A stretch of DNA of 64,000 nucleotides. It comes from Bdellovibrionales bacterium Ga0074137. GTDB lineage: Bacteria; Bdellovibrionota; Bdellovibrionia; Bdellovibrionales; JAMPXM01. This document shows, one piece after another, positions 1-9,137 of this stretch (its first letter is position 1; every line of letters starts with the position of its first letter). The stretch lies in contig LNDT01000012.1 of assembly GCA_001464715.1 (NCBI GenBank), positions 27,300 through 91,299 on the forward strand, read 5' to 3'. The position numbers and the translations under genes were made by a program. Below the pieces are notes generated by a model. That model was not told the origin of the DNA, did no database searches, and was given only the letters and a program-made list of their open reading frames with translations.

Positions 1-408
1 AACTTCATCGAATCGCTTTCAGCGATGGAAGTCTTGCGAATCAAGGGTTGGGTTTGGATTGCAACTCGAAATGGAGAGATGGGGCTTTGGAGTGTCGCAG
101 GAGCGTCGTCGGTGCTTGTTTCTGCAGGCGCATGGATGGCGGCGACTCCGATGGGTGAGTGGCCCGATGATCCGGACGAGCGCGCCGACATTATGGATGA
201 GTGGATTCCGCCGTACGGAGATCGACGGCAAGAGTTCGCGATGATTGGATTTCAGTTGAATGAGCTTGAGCTGAGAAGAGCGCTTAAAAACTGTCTACTG
301 ACGGACTCCGAATTCGAACAGGGTCCTGAGCAGTGGACCCGCTGGCCAGACTCCTTGCCAGACTGGTCTGTCGATACGGGTGATGATTTTGATGGACTTC
401 TTCAGTGA
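1..408 (+). CDS. COG0523 (CobW-type) GTPase metallochaperone, C-terminal part
   Basis: The reading frame is open from the first base, so the gene is cut by the window edge. Only the last ~135 residues are present. They match the CobW C-terminal domain: an IKGWVWIATR strand, a Trp-rich stretch, then a QEFAMIGFQLNELELRRAL helix region. The G3E GTPase domain must lie outside. Known family members load or traffic Zn, Co or Ni and are often Zur-regulated under zinc limitation. A MerC-like gene 1.1 kb downstream is a frequent partner of zinc-type COG0523 genes, which supports a zinc role by inference only. The gene ends in a strong hairpin terminator that starts at the stop codon. Confidence 0.8.
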   Translation, partial: NFIESLSAMEVLRIKGWVWIATRNGEMGLWSVAGASSVLVSAGAWMAATPMGEWPDDPDERADIMDEWIPPYGDRRQEFAMIGFQLNELELRRALKNCLLTDSEFEQGPEQWTRWPDSLPDWSVDTGDDFDGLLQ

Positions 409-439
409 GATTTTCTTAGAAAATCTCTAAGAAAATCTC
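407..439. terminator. Bidirectional hairpin terminator
   Basis: A perfect 14-bp inverted repeat (407-420 and 426-439, arm GAGATTTTCTTAGA) with a 5-nt loop begins inside the TGA of the upstream gene and ends 11 nt before the stop of the convergent carboxypeptidase gene. A/T-rich tracts on both strands fit a shared terminator for the two convergent genes. Confidence 0.75.
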
Positions 440-449
440 AGCGGAAATT

Positions 450-1370
450 TCACAGCAGATCGTAGAGCTCTGGTTTTTTCTCGCCCGCGCGTCGAACAGC
501 GTCGATCGCAAACGTCCCGATAATATCTTGGAGATGTTCTCCATCGATCATTTTTTCTCCCAGCTCAACTGTGAGAACTGGAATCTTGTAGTCGCGCCAC
601 ATATACCGCCCAAGGCTTCCCGGAAAATTTCCCAGAGCTCGCCACGGGAGATCTGGATATTTCGGAAAGGGCATTTGGGGTCCATCGAAATCAAGAACTC
701 GGTAGGGTGTGTGGTTGGAAACAATAAATTCTGGTTTGAAATCCTTGATGTGCGCGATCACGCATTTCGTCTCGGGCTCACTGGCGGGACCCTCGCCTGG
801 AAATCGGCGGTCATTTTTTTTCTGTGATTTTTCCCAATAAGCCATCGCCTCTTCGCTCCAATCGCGAGTCGGAAAATTGCGATTGAGATCAACGCCGGCC
901 GCATTGGGACGGGTCTTTCGAAGAAGTCCATCGGGATTTAGCATCGGTACAATTCGCCAAGTGCTTCTAAATTTATCTAGTTTTTTTAGTCGCTCGGCCC
1001 ATGCGACCGTGAGTTCGCCAGCCAATGGCTCGTCGCCGTGAATGAGTCCAAGGGCCAAGATACGTTTTCCGCGCTTGTCTCCGGATTCGTGTTGAACATG
1101 AAATATCGGACGGCCTTCGCGACTCACGCACTTGGGAAGCTTTTCAACGCGTGCGCAGAACGACTCTAGGTCAGCGACCTTCTCGGATCTGGAGGTGAGC
1201 TTTAGATAATCGAGGCAGAGTTCTTTTTCAGTTTTCTCTTTCTCAACTTTTGATGAGGCTTCCTGAGCCGGCGAAAGCATGGGGACAAGAAGGAGACTGC
1301 AAAGAGCCAAAGGAGCAAGAATCAACAGACGTGTCGTCCGACGTGATTCTGGCCCACGAAATTCAGTCAT
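450..1370 (-). CDS. Secreted M14-family zinc carboxypeptidase (murein-peptide amidase-like)
   Basis: Predicted metallopeptidase. The first zinc-ligand pair is in HGDEPLAGE. Substrate-binding motifs NPDG and LNRNFP follow, then a third ligand His in SNHTPYR and a catalytic Glu in LTVELGEK near the C-terminus. This motif order is that of M14 carboxypeptidases such as MpaA, which trims murein peptides. A hydrophobic stretch near residues 14-33 (LLILAPLALCSLLLVPM) is a likely signal peptide. The start at 1370 is chosen because GGAAGGA lies about 9 nt upstream; an in-frame start at 1475 would add 35 unlikely residues. The gene is divergent from the MerC-like gene. In a predatory bacterium it could act on its own or prey peptidoglycan; that is inference. 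Confidence 0.8.
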   Translation of the reverse strand: MTEFRGPESRRTTRLLILAPLALCSLLLVPMLSPAQEASSKVEKEKTEKELCLDYLKLTSRSEKVADLESFCARVEKLPKCVSREGRPIFHVQHESGDKRGKRILALGLIHGDEPLAGELTVAWAERLKKLDKFRSTWRIVPMLNPDGLLRKTRPNAAGVDLNRNFPTRDWSEEAMAYWEKSQKKNDRRFPGEGPASEPETKCVIAHIKDFKPEFIVSNHTPYRVLDFDGPQMPFPKYPDLPWRALGNFPGSLGRYMWRDYKIPVLTVELGEKMIDGEHLQDIIGTFAIDAVRRAGEKKPELYDLL

Positions 1371-1506
1371 GATTGTAAGTCCTTCCCCAATGGCCTGAGT
1401 TTTAAAATTAAGGGTTATTGCCGCGAGACTCAACAGAAACGGTGGAACCAAGATCTTATTGCGGTTTAGTTGCAATTACGGCTGGTTCGGGCGATAACTT
1501 GCCCCG

Positions 1507-2061
1507 ATGGAGACGACGTACGAGCCTAAATATTCGACCCACGTGAAGTCCGACGATGTGAAGCTCGTCCATGGACTAGCTCGCCCAGAACATGGCCCAA
1601 AACATCGCCCAGTTTTGGGATGGCGCGATCGCCTGGGCGTTGTGCTCTCGATGATTTGCCTAGTTCATTGCCTGACGATGCCCTTCGTTTTGGCCTTCCT
1701 GCCGGTGGGAGCGGCGATGGGTTTTTGGCAGCACGGGTTTCATCAATTTTTTCTCGCGGTCATTCCGTTCGTGGCCCTGATGGCTTTCATTCCTGGCTGG
1801 AAACGGCATCGCGACGCACGAGTTTGGGTATGGGGCACAGCGGGGTTAATTCTTCTCACGTTGGGTGTGCTTGTGGCCGAAGTTTTTGGTCACGCGCCGG
1901 CAGGGCACGATGTCGGAGCCCATCTCTTGGAGTGGTCTTCGATCGGAGACCTTTTGCTGACCGCATTGGGCGGTGCATGTTTGATTCGCGCCCATCTCTT
2001 GAATCGTTCGCTTTGTTCGGCCTGCGACCACACTCCTGTTGGACAGGCACCAAGCGCTTAG
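1507..2061 (+). CDS. MerC-family integral membrane protein
   Basis: A 184-residue protein with about four membrane helices. The first helix contains SMICLVHCLTMPF, the MerC hallmark of a helix with a Cys-x-x-His-Cys motif. MerC was named for mercuric-ion uptake, but many chromosomal MerC-domain proteins sit beside COG0523 and Zur genes and probably handle zinc. The N-terminal ~40 residues are hydrophilic and His-containing, and the C-terminus holds CSACDH, a possible metal site. The gene is divergent from the M14 peptidase gene and is followed 15 nt later by a small membrane-anchored protein. No Zur box was recognised upstream. Confidence 0.75.
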   Translation: METTYEPKYSTHVKSDDVKLVHGLARPEHGPKHRPVLGWRDRLGVVLSMICLVHCLTMPFVLAFLPVGAAMGFWQHGFHQFFLAVIPFVALMAFIPGWKRHRDARVWVWGTAGLILLTLGVLVAEVFGHAPAGHDVGAHLLEWSSIGDLLLTALGGACLIRAHLLNRSLCSACDHTPVGQAPSA

Positions 2062-2076
2062 GCTAGCATCTCGATC

Positions 2077-2628
2077 ATGAAGACATTCAATTCTGTTTTA
2101 CGCAAAATCGTTCTCGCTCTCGCTCTTGTTGGAGTGATGTTTTTACTTTTCAACTACTACAGCTACATCTTCGCAAGAACCGTGGTGGGTCGCATCGACA
2201 ATGTCGCGCGTGTTACCGGCGTGACAGCGATGATTGGTACCCGTCAACTCACGGATGGTCAGCTACATATGTTTTCAGTGTCGATTCGCCAGCCCGATGG
2301 CGAGATGGTGACGGCGATCAGCGAGGACGGCCAGTGGGCGATTGCGCGCACGGGACTTTGCGTGAAAGCAAAGTACTACCCGAATCCTCCTTGGAATTTG
2401 AAAAATGCCGGTACGTACTTTAACGCGCGACTTTTGACGATGGTTGATTGTGATAGCCAGGCCGCACGCGACATTGGAATTAATCTAGGTAGTTTCCAAA
2501 ACGCTCCGAAAGTGAGCGGTGAAGGCCCGACGATGCCTACCGATCATTCGATGCCAGCTACGCCGTCCAGCATGGAAGGCGCACCGTCGTCGTTTCCTAC
2601 AGAATCAGCGACACCCAGCGGACAATAA
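2077..2628 (+). CDS. Membrane-anchored hypothetical protein
   Basis: Not recognised. The 183-residue product has one N-terminal membrane helix (residues ~10-30), then a ~110-residue domain containing a pair of Cys residues (GLCVKAK and VDCDSQ), then a Pro/Ser/Thr/Met-rich tail. It probably has a periplasmic domain anchored in the inner membrane. It lies 15 nt after the MerC-like gene and may share its transcript. Its last 32 nt overlap the 3' end of the convergent TauE/SafE gene. Confidence 0.65.
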   Translation: MKTFNSVLRKIVLALALVGVMFLLFNYYSYIFARTVVGRIDNVARVTGVTAMIGTRQLTDGQLHMFSVSIRQPDGEMVTAISEDGQWAIARTGLCVKAKYYPNPPWNLKNAGTYFNARLLTMVDCDSQAARDIGINLGSFQNAPKVSGEGPTMPTDHSMPATPSSMEGAPSSFPTESATPSGQ

Positions 2629-3355
2629 GAAGTCCTGAGACGAGCACCAAGGCCGTGCGCGCGAGCTTTCGCGCATTTTCTTCATCGTGATGTCGGGATC
2701 CATATTTTGCTCCAAGCCACGCGCCCAGAGAAATCGGTACGGCCATCACCAATCCCATTTTCCAATCGACATTTCCTGTCCACGAGTAGGTCGCAAGACT
2801 CATCGTAGCGCTTCCGAAGTTGGCAAGTTTTCCTGTGCCCATCGCAACGATGGTCGGGAGTCCTCCAAGAAAAAACAGAGAGAGAAACAAAAGTGTTCCG
2901 CCACCGGGGCCTGCGATCCCGTCGTAGAGCCCGGCGAAAAAAGTGCCGATCAGTGCAAGTCTCGGGAATTTTTTTGGAGTTTTGGACGTCGACCAAAGCC
3001 TCTTTGTAAAGACGAGTGCAAGAACCACGGGCGCTACGAAAACTAAAAACCATTTGAAAAAGGAAACGGGAAGATAGGGAGCAAGCACAGCTCCGACGAT
3101 GGCTCCGAGCGAAGTGAATCCTAAATATTTCCAAGCTTTCGAAAAATCCACGTGGCTGTTTTTTGCGTAGACGACCAAGGCCGATATTTGCGCGGCCACG
3201 GCAGCGACCTTGTTGGTGCCGATCGCCATCGCGTTCGGACCAAGAATCATTAGAAACACCGGGACTGTGATAAGGCCACCGCCGCCAACAATGGAATCGA
3301 TGAGGCCGCCAAGGAATCCGCCGACGATGAGTAGGGTGAGTTCGAACGGAGTCAT
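2597..3355 (-). CDS. TauE/SafE (TSUP) family membrane transporter
   Basis: A 252-residue polytopic protein of the sulfite-exporter TauE/SafE family. Two homologous halves are visible: GGFLGGLIDSIVGGGGLITVP near the N-terminus and FFAGLYDGIAGPGGGTLL in the middle, the duplicated Gly-rich signature of TSUP proteins. About eight membrane helices fit the usual topology and length. Family members export sulfite, sulfoacetate or related anions, but the substrate cannot be read from sequence. The 3' end overlaps the convergent gene at 2077-2628 by 32 nt. Confidence 0.9.
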   Translation of the reverse strand: MTPFELTLLIVGGFLGGLIDSIVGGGGLITVPVFLMILGPNAMAIGTNKVAAVAAQISALVVYAKNSHVDFSKAWKYLGFTSLGAIVGAVLAPYLPVSFFKWFLVFVAPVVLALVFTKRLWSTSKTPKKFPRLALIGTFFAGLYDGIAGPGGGTLLFLSLFFLGGLPTIVAMGTGKLANFGSATMSLATYSWTGNVDWKMGLVMAVPISLGAWLGAKYGSRHHDEENARKLARTALVLVSGLLIVRWVSLIL

Positions 3356-3588
3356 CGGTAGGGGCGCCTAAATATTAACATTAGCCTCGTACTATCGCGT
3401 TTATAGCGTGCGGCTTCAAGCCGATTAAAGTGCCACTTCTCGTCGAGGATAATGAAAGGACGACGTGGCGGAAAGCGCGGCGCGAAGCCAGAGGCCAGCC
3501 CGTACGTGGTCTCGGGATTGATACACTGGATGGTTGGCCTGAAGGCTTCGAAGTTAAAGTGCCGAAAATAGGCCGATGTGGAGAGACC

Positions 3589-4923
3589 GTGACGTTCGCG
3601 AAAGTATTAGGGATGAATTTCTTAAGTGCGATGATTGCACTTTCAACGGTCACGACCAGCGCCTGGGCCAAAGATACCACCCAAGAAAAAATAGCGGCAG
3701 CGCCGGCGTCCGCATGGGCGATTCAACCTAAAATTCGCCTTGAGCCCGTGACCGTGAAGCTGGGGCAAGACGTCTATAAGCCCACCTACTTCGTGCGGTT
3801 GGGTAACGGGAAAGTCATCGAACTTCCTCCTGCATCGCCGTCAATCGTTTCGGGACTTTCTAAAGCTGATGCCGCGGCTGTGGCCGAAGATACGCGTGTC
3901 ATTCTTGAGAGTGTTTTGCGTTTAATGCGTACGGCGCCGTCGGCATCGGCGGCCATTATCACTGGCGACTACGCCGTTGTCGGCAAGGTTGACGGGACAT
4001 GGCTTAAAACAAGTGGTCTCAAAATATTTGATCCCGTCGCGGAATTAGTAGCGTCACCTGAAACTCTAAAAGCAGCAGAAATTCTTGGCGCTGAAGCGCT
4101 CATGGGCAAGGACCGTGTCTCAGAAGCCGAGAGCGCTCTCGTTGTTCAGCGAGACGCTAAGACGCTCGCCGATTCTTTAACAGATCGCGAGATGGGGCGA
4201 CCCACGCGTCTTCAAAAGTTTCTCATGTTTATGAAAGAAGCAGTTTACACGTCGACGGTCGCAGCGTTTAAGAATCATATTTTGAATAAAAACAGCATGA
4301 AGCAGCGAATAACTGAATCAGGAATTCAGTTCGCCTTTCGCGGTGAAATTCAGATCGGGATGGGCTCATTTAACTTCATTCGCAACTTTCCATTCATGCT
4401 GAGCTTTGGGTACAATCGCGAGACACGATCAATTATCTTTCGTCGCGGGACTCGGACCGAAAAGATGTCCGGGGGCACGGCGATGCTTTTGGGCGGCCGC
4501 ATTGAAATCCGGCGCTACCGTATGAACTCCGATGAGGCTTCGTCGGGAGACGCTCGGAAAGATTACGCGAAAATTAAAGGTACATCATGGTACCCGCCGT
4601 CGGTGCCAATTCTTTCTCCGGTTGCTGATTCCGGTCCTGGCTACCAAAGTGAGGGCCTTGGTTTTGGTTTTAATTTGCCAAGCTTATTCGCACCGTCGAC
4701 TTTGGTTGTCGATGCAGCCTTTGCAATCATGAATACGGTCAATTCGTTTGAAGAGACACAGCGTGTTTACGCCATCGAAGTTCCTGAGCCGACCGAGTGG
4801 ATGAAGCGAATTCATCGCCACATGGATAACTCGGCTCAAACCTTTGGCGCGCAGTCTTTTGGCGGTGGCCGAGGCGCGCGCTGCAGTCATCTCTTTGAAT
4901 CAACGCTGATCAGCGCTCGCTAA
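3589..4923 (+). CDS. Secreted hypothetical protein
   Basis: Not recognised. The product of ~444 residues has a signal peptide ending near TTSAWA|KDTTQE. The GTG at 3589 is preferred because GGAG lies about 6 nt upstream and it gives a complete signal peptide; ATG 3613 is the alternative, and an ATG at 3430 would put 53 charged residues before the signal. The second half has alternating polar and hydrophobic segments (GIQFAFRGEIQIGMGSF, FMLSFGYN) that could be beta strands of an envelope protein. A Gly-rich segment near the end contains one Cys. No neighbour suggests a role. Confidence 0.65.
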   Translation: MTFAKVLGMNFLSAMIALSTVTTSAWAKDTTQEKIAAAPASAWAIQPKIRLEPVTVKLGQDVYKPTYFVRLGNGKVIELPPASPSIVSGLSKADAAAVAEDTRVILESVLRLMRTAPSASAAIITGDYAVVGKVDGTWLKTSGLKIFDPVAELVASPETLKAAEILGAEALMGKDRVSEAESALVVQRDAKTLADSLTDREMGRPTRLQKFLMFMKEAVYTSTVAAFKNHILNKNSMKQRITESGIQFAFRGEIQIGMGSFNFIRNFPFMLSFGYNRETRSIIFRRGTRTEKMSGGTAMLLGGRIEIRRYRMNSDEASSGDARKDYAKIKGTSWYPPSVPILSPVADSGPGYQSEGLGFGFNLPSLFAPSTLVVDAAFAIMNTVNSFEETQRVYAIEVPEPTEWMKRIHRHMDNSAQTFGAQSFGGGRGARCSHLFESTLISAR

Positions 4924-4948
4924 ATTACTGGCCGGGCTAGTCGCGAGG

Positions 4949-7000
4949 CTACTCATAGACCAGTTCAAATCTTCGCGACATCGACCACTCTTTTGAAGCT
5001 TCCTTTCGGACGCGCCAAAAGAGTGACCCCTCCGGCAGATCGCCTTTAAGAGTGTACTCGCTCGATTTCAGTTTTTTCTTTTCAATGACGTTGACGAAAT
5101 CGCCATCGGTCGCGATCTGAACTTCAAAACGCTCGCCGGGTTTTTTCGTTTTGAAAACCCACGAAAGTTTTCCGTAAGTCGTTGCGCGCGCGCCTCCAAC
5201 AATAACGGCGTCGTCAGCGGGTCCAAGAAGTTCCGGGCGTGTAGGAGGTATCATCGCCGGCGCGCGATCGACGGGTGCGGATTTTTTTGCGATAACTTTG
5301 AGACGTGTCAATTCAGGAACTTTGACTTCTTGAGGTTTTGACGCGAGCGAAATCGGTTGTCCCAACTGATTGATTGCAGTGACAGTCCAATAAAACTTCC
5401 CTACGCCGGGCGCCGCGATTTTTCGAGAGGCCTGGCGCGTACGCATGATGCGAGTGCCGCTTTCCGCGAAATTGGCATCGGTGCTGAGACGAAGCTCATA
5501 CCCTGCGACAGGAGCCTTGAGCGTCCACCGAAGTTCGACACCGCGAAGATCTCCGCCGCTCGCGTCTTTCAAACGTGTCGTGATCATTTTTAAAGGCTTT
5601 GGTGCTGGAAGAAGTGTTGTGAGTCTTGATGCGGGGCCTGCTGCTCCAAGCTGCCCATCGTCATCAAGGCGACGAAGCCGTGCGTAAAGCACGCCAAGAG
5701 GAAGCGCCGGGGGAAGAAGTTCGCCTCGTGGATCTGGCTTTACGCGTTCGGGGTTCGAGAAGTTTTCATCGCGGGCGACTTCGAAAATAACTTGCTTCGT
5801 CAGATTCTGCGCGACGGAATCAGCGATTCGAATTCCGCGAAGTTCGGATTCTCTTAAAATGACGTAACCTTCGCGAAGTCGAGACATCTCGTCGTCGTTC
5901 AATAAAATCTTCCAACCGCGTGCCAAAAGCTTGAGATCGGGATCGTTCAAATCAGTGGCAGCTCGAAGTATTTCGGCTTTGTCTTGTACCTCGATGGAAA
6001 CCGGGCGGCTGGACGATTCATCGCCGCCAAGGCCAATAGCAGTAACGCGGATGAAAAAAACACCGCGCGGGACAAGAGTCAGATCAAGCTGTCGCTGCCG
6101 GACTTGAAAACTGTGTGCAACATTCTGAAACGTTTCATTGGCCGAGACGTCGACTCGATAAAGAGCTGCTTCACCGCGGTCTCGCCATGAAAGCCATCTA
6201 CGTCCAAGGCGGCGCAGTTGATCTGGTGTTTTCGACTCAACAATTTGCAGAGATGTAGCAGCTAAAGTTCCGCTGTCACCGCTGAGCCGCGCAAACCATG
6301 CACCGGGGCTTCGATCGGAGAAATCGACAATGGCCGGAGACCCACTTTTGGCAGGAAGAGAAAAGAGAACAGTCTTAAATTCCGAATCACGTGCAAACTC
6401 CAATCGAACATTGGTCGGCAGGTTCTTTAGAGCCGGCCAAGAAAATTCGACGCGTTTTGAAATTTGCAAATCATGGACGGTTCCAACCTCTGGCAAGAGT
6501 GCGCCGACCGATTTGCTTCCAAGAACGATCGCGGTTTGGCCGGCAGGAATTTGAAGTGAGCCGTCTTCGAGATCAATCTGAAGTGGGCCCTCGGCTTGAA
6601 TTAAACCTGTCATCGGTTTGATGCGGTCGCTATCCACAAAGACTGTGCTTTGCGGAGAGAATCTAATTTTTGACGAGTCTATTTTTTCTCGTGAAACTTT
6701 TGAAAGACGAGCCCCTGATGTCGTTGTCGCAATATAGGAACTGGAAGTGATCGTACCGATAGAGCGCTCGGCCCAGAACGAAGTGTCTTGCACCCGAACA
6801 AAGGTTGTCGCAACAGGAGAAGTTGGCGAATCAATTTGCCACAAGGCCTCGCGCGAGACTTGTTCAGGAAGCACGATTCGCTGATTCCATTTGTTGAAAG
6901 TCCACGCGCCAATGGCGACGACTGCGACAAGAAGTGCAGCCACCTGGACTTTGGAACTTTTTGAATAGTGAAGAGTCTCGCGACCCGAAGACATTTTCAT
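4949..7000 (-). CDS. FecR-like surface protein with repeated fibronectin-like domains
   Basis: A 683-residue protein with one N-terminal membrane helix (LLVAVVAIGAWTF) followed by a long extracytoplasmic region. Residues ~80-165 resemble a FecR/LysM-associated beta domain (FSPQSTVFVDS, LEDGSLQIPAGQTAIV). The rest contains at least four segments ending in patterns such as GVFFIRVTAIG, GVLYARLRRL, GKFYWTVTAINQLGQP and GSLFWRVRKE, typical of fibronectin-III-like repeats. Such proteins occur in Bdellovibrio and other delta-type bacteria as surface scaffolds; function is unknown. It is divergent from the two-helix protein at 7146. Confidence 0.65.
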   Translation of the reverse strand: MKMSSGRETLHYSKSSKVQVAALLVAVVAIGAWTFNKWNQRIVLPEQVSREALWQIDSPTSPVATTFVRVQDTSFWAERSIGTITSSSYIATTTSGARLSKVSREKIDSSKIRFSPQSTVFVDSDRIKPMTGLIQAEGPLQIDLEDGSLQIPAGQTAIVLGSKSVGALLPEVGTVHDLQISKRVEFSWPALKNLPTNVRLEFARDSEFKTVLFSLPAKSGSPAIVDFSDRSPGAWFARLSGDSGTLAATSLQIVESKTPDQLRRLGRRWLSWRDRGEAALYRVDVSANETFQNVAHSFQVRQRQLDLTLVPRGVFFIRVTAIGLGGDESSSRPVSIEVQDKAEILRAATDLNDPDLKLLARGWKILLNDDEMSRLREGYVILRESELRGIRIADSVAQNLTKQVIFEVARDENFSNPERVKPDPRGELLPPALPLGVLYARLRRLDDDGQLGAAGPASRLTTLLPAPKPLKMITTRLKDASGGDLRGVELRWTLKAPVAGYELRLSTDANFAESGTRIMRTRQASRKIAAPGVGKFYWTVTAINQLGQPISLASKPQEVKVPELTRLKVIAKKSAPVDRAPAMIPPTRPELLGPADDAVIVGGARATTYGKLSWVFKTKKPGERFEVQIATDGDFVNVIEKKKLKSSEYTLKGDLPEGSLFWRVRKEASKEWSMSRRFELVYE

Positions 7001-7145
7001 CCATATGTGTCATCGGCTATCTCGAAATGGGACTGAACCGACAAAGGTCGAGTTGCGAGATCTTCATGCTAACTTCGCGATCAAAGTCAGAAGACAGAAG
7101 GCGACTTGAGAGTTGCGGTGTAGCAGGATTAGGCTTGAGGTGCTT

Positions 7146-8069
7146 GTGGCGAAGAAAACTTGGATCATCAAAGACGGACTTCGAACTCTCATGGTTTCCA
7201 GTCTGTCGACGGGGCTTTTGATTTTTTTCGTCTCTGTTCTATCCAGTGAAGCTAAGCTCAGCGAACTCCTTCAAATCAATCAGTGGATGGCCCGGGACAT
7301 TGCGAGCCAATTCACTGGTGCCGCTTCACGAACTTTGGCACAAGCACAAAAGTTTGGAGCCTGGGTGCAGCCAGAATCGGGTTCCTTCGAAACTCGGGCC
7401 CAAAGCGAATTTGAAAATGACCTCAGTTTAAAAGCTGTTTGGGTCGTCGACATCGGTGGTGTCGGGCCCGTAAGGCCACTGGCTCGGCTTGATCGCGGTG
7501 GTTTTGAGATCGATGAAAAAGCGGGCGAGAGTGTTCGAAGGCTACTTGATATCGCGTTGAAAAATGGCGCGGCAGCCCAGGGAATTTCTCCATCACTCAA
7601 TGCTGTGGCTATAAAATCGGGAGACCGACCTCGCGCTGTTGTCTTATTTTTTGATGAGTCGTTTTTCGCAAGGGCCAGCGGCGGACCGTTTGGTGACAAG
7701 TGGTATTTGTTGGCGCCTTCAGCTGATAAGACAGAGTCGGTTCTTGTCGAAGCCTTGAGTGAACTTCGTACGGATGTTGAATACCCTTCGTTCGATGAGA
7801 TCGCAGCCTTCGTTGCTTCTGAAACTCCCGCGCAGGAACGGACCGAGTTCTCTCGAGAAGTTACGGCTTCTAGTGGTGATCGGTTTCAATTGTCGGGCGT
7901 CGCGACAGGCGTCTACGGTGTCGTGGCTGTTGTTGTAACTCCTTTTTCGGCACCGGTGCTTGATACGCCGCTTTTAATTCAGATCGCCCTTGGGATTTCA
8001 TTGGCGATAACTCTGCTGACGGTTCTTTGGAAAATGCTCCGATCTCCAAAGAAGACAATCTCAGACTGA
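7146..8069 (+). CDS. Hypothetical protein with extracytoplasmic sensor-like domain and two membrane helices
   Basis: Not recognised. The GTG at 7146 is chosen because GAGG lies 5 nt upstream; it gives 307 residues. A first membrane helix (SLSTGLLIFFVSVL, residues ~15-30) and a last one (LIQIALGISLAITLLTVLW) bracket ~230 extracytoplasmic residues. This topology is that of a CHASE/Cache-type input module, but the protein ends ~15 residues after the last helix with no output domain. It is divergent from the FecR-like gene. It may be a sensor that pairs with a separate protein, or simply a bitopic envelope protein. Confidence 0.6.
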   Translation: MAKKTWIIKDGLRTLMVSSLSTGLLIFFVSVLSSEAKLSELLQINQWMARDIASQFTGAASRTLAQAQKFGAWVQPESGSFETRAQSEFENDLSLKAVWVVDIGGVGPVRPLARLDRGGFEIDEKAGESVRRLLDIALKNGAAAQGISPSLNAVAIKSGDRPRAVVLFFDESFFARASGGPFGDKWYLLAPSADKTESVLVEALSELRTDVEYPSFDEIAAFVASETPAQERTEFSREVTASSGDRFQLSGVATGVYGVVAVVVTPFSAPVLDTPLLIQIALGISLAITLLTVLWKMLRSPKKTISD

Positions 8070-8171
8070 GACGTCGGCTTCGCCGCCGCTACAGCCTCGC
8101 CTCTGGGCGGTTTCAAGACCGACTTCTGGTCAATTTCTTTGCCTAATCTTGGTTCAATTGACGGACCGCCC

Positions 8172-9137
8172 ATGCCGAAAAGACCAAAGGCGGAATTGCA
8201 GGCGGTCTCAAATTTAGAATCGAGTAAAATGAGTACGGCCGAAAAGCTTCTCACCAGTCAAGAGATCGTCAGTCGGCTCGACGAACTGCCGACGCTTCCC
8301 GTGGTCGTCTATGAATTGGCGCGCGTCATTAACGACCCAATGTCGTCGACAAGTGATGTCGAAAAGATCATGGGGAACGATTCTTCACTGACCGTAAAAG
8401 TCCTCAAGCTAGCCAATTCTGCCTACTACTCGATTCCTGGCGGCGTTAAAAGTCTGCAGCGAGCGATCGCGTATATCGGGTATGACACCATCAGCCAATT
8501 GGCTCTTTCGGCAAGTATCATCAACGCCTTGGATTCAAAAAATGGTGCGGATCCTCTTATCGCAAAATACTTCGACGTCCGGGAATTCTGGAAACATTCG
8601 TTGGCCGTAGGGATGGCGTCAGAAGTGATCGCAAAAGTACTGAAGTACAAAACGCCCAGTGATCTCTTTACGTGTGGCCTTGTTCACGACATGGGCAAAA
8701 TGGCGCTTTTGACGACGGCGAAAAAGCAATTTTTGAAATCTCTTGAATACGCTCGCTCGAATGATTTGACCATGATGGAAGCAGAGATCGAACTCGATAC
8801 TTTACGTCACACCGAAATCGGATTTCAGCTCAGCACAAAGTGGCGTCTTCCGTATCAAATGCAAATTGCCATCGCGAATCATCATCAGCGCGATCCGCAA
8901 ATGCGTGGCGGCCTCTCGCGGGAATCTAACATGGTGGTGGACATTGTTTTTTTAGCGAACCTTTTGATTCATGCTCTGGAGTTTGGAAATTCCGGACATG
9001 GAAAAGTTCTGGGTCTTCCGCGCGACGTTCTTGAGCGACTTGGTGTTAACCAAGATATCCTTAAAGAGATTGTCTTGACCGTGAAAGAGAAAATCAAAAA
9101 CGCCGACTCGTTCCTAAAAATTATCGACGGGGTTTAG
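8172..9137 (+). CDS. HDOD-domain signalling protein
   Basis: The HDOD domain is clear: [19 protein letters not shown], then [36 protein letters not shown] and [16 protein letters not shown] proteins are cytoplasmic relatives of HD phosphohydrolases that usually lack full catalytic metal sites and act in signalling or cell-cycle control. An HDMGK motif is kept here. The start is uncertain: ATG 8172 is listed; ATG 8229 would begin with MSTAEKLL right before the domain. The last 17 nt overlap the 3' end of purE on the other strand. Confidence 0.85.
   Translation: MPKRPKAELQAVSNLESSKMSTAEKLLTSQEIVSRLDELPTLPVVVYELARVINDPMSSTSDVEKIMGNDSSLTVKVLKLANSAYYSIPGGVKSLQRAIAYIGYDTISQLALSASIINALDSKNGADPLIAKYFDVREFWKHSLAVGMASEVIAKVLKYKTPSDLFTCGLVHDMGKMALLTTAKKQFLKSLEYARSNDLTMMEAEIELDTLRHTEIGFQLSTKWRLPYQMQIAIANHHQRDPQMRGGLSRESNMVVDIVFLANLLIHALEFGNSGHGKVLGLPRDVLERLGVNQDILKEIVLTVKEKIKNADSFLKIIDGV

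Noticed and set aside
2687..3046. Long plus-strand ORF opposite the TauE/SafE gene
   Set aside because: It is a frame shadow of the TSUP gene, Arg/Ser-rich with no homology.
8070..8171. GC-rich hairpin-like stretch before the HDOD gene
   Set aside because: Only partial pairing; does not match the repeat element family or a terminator.
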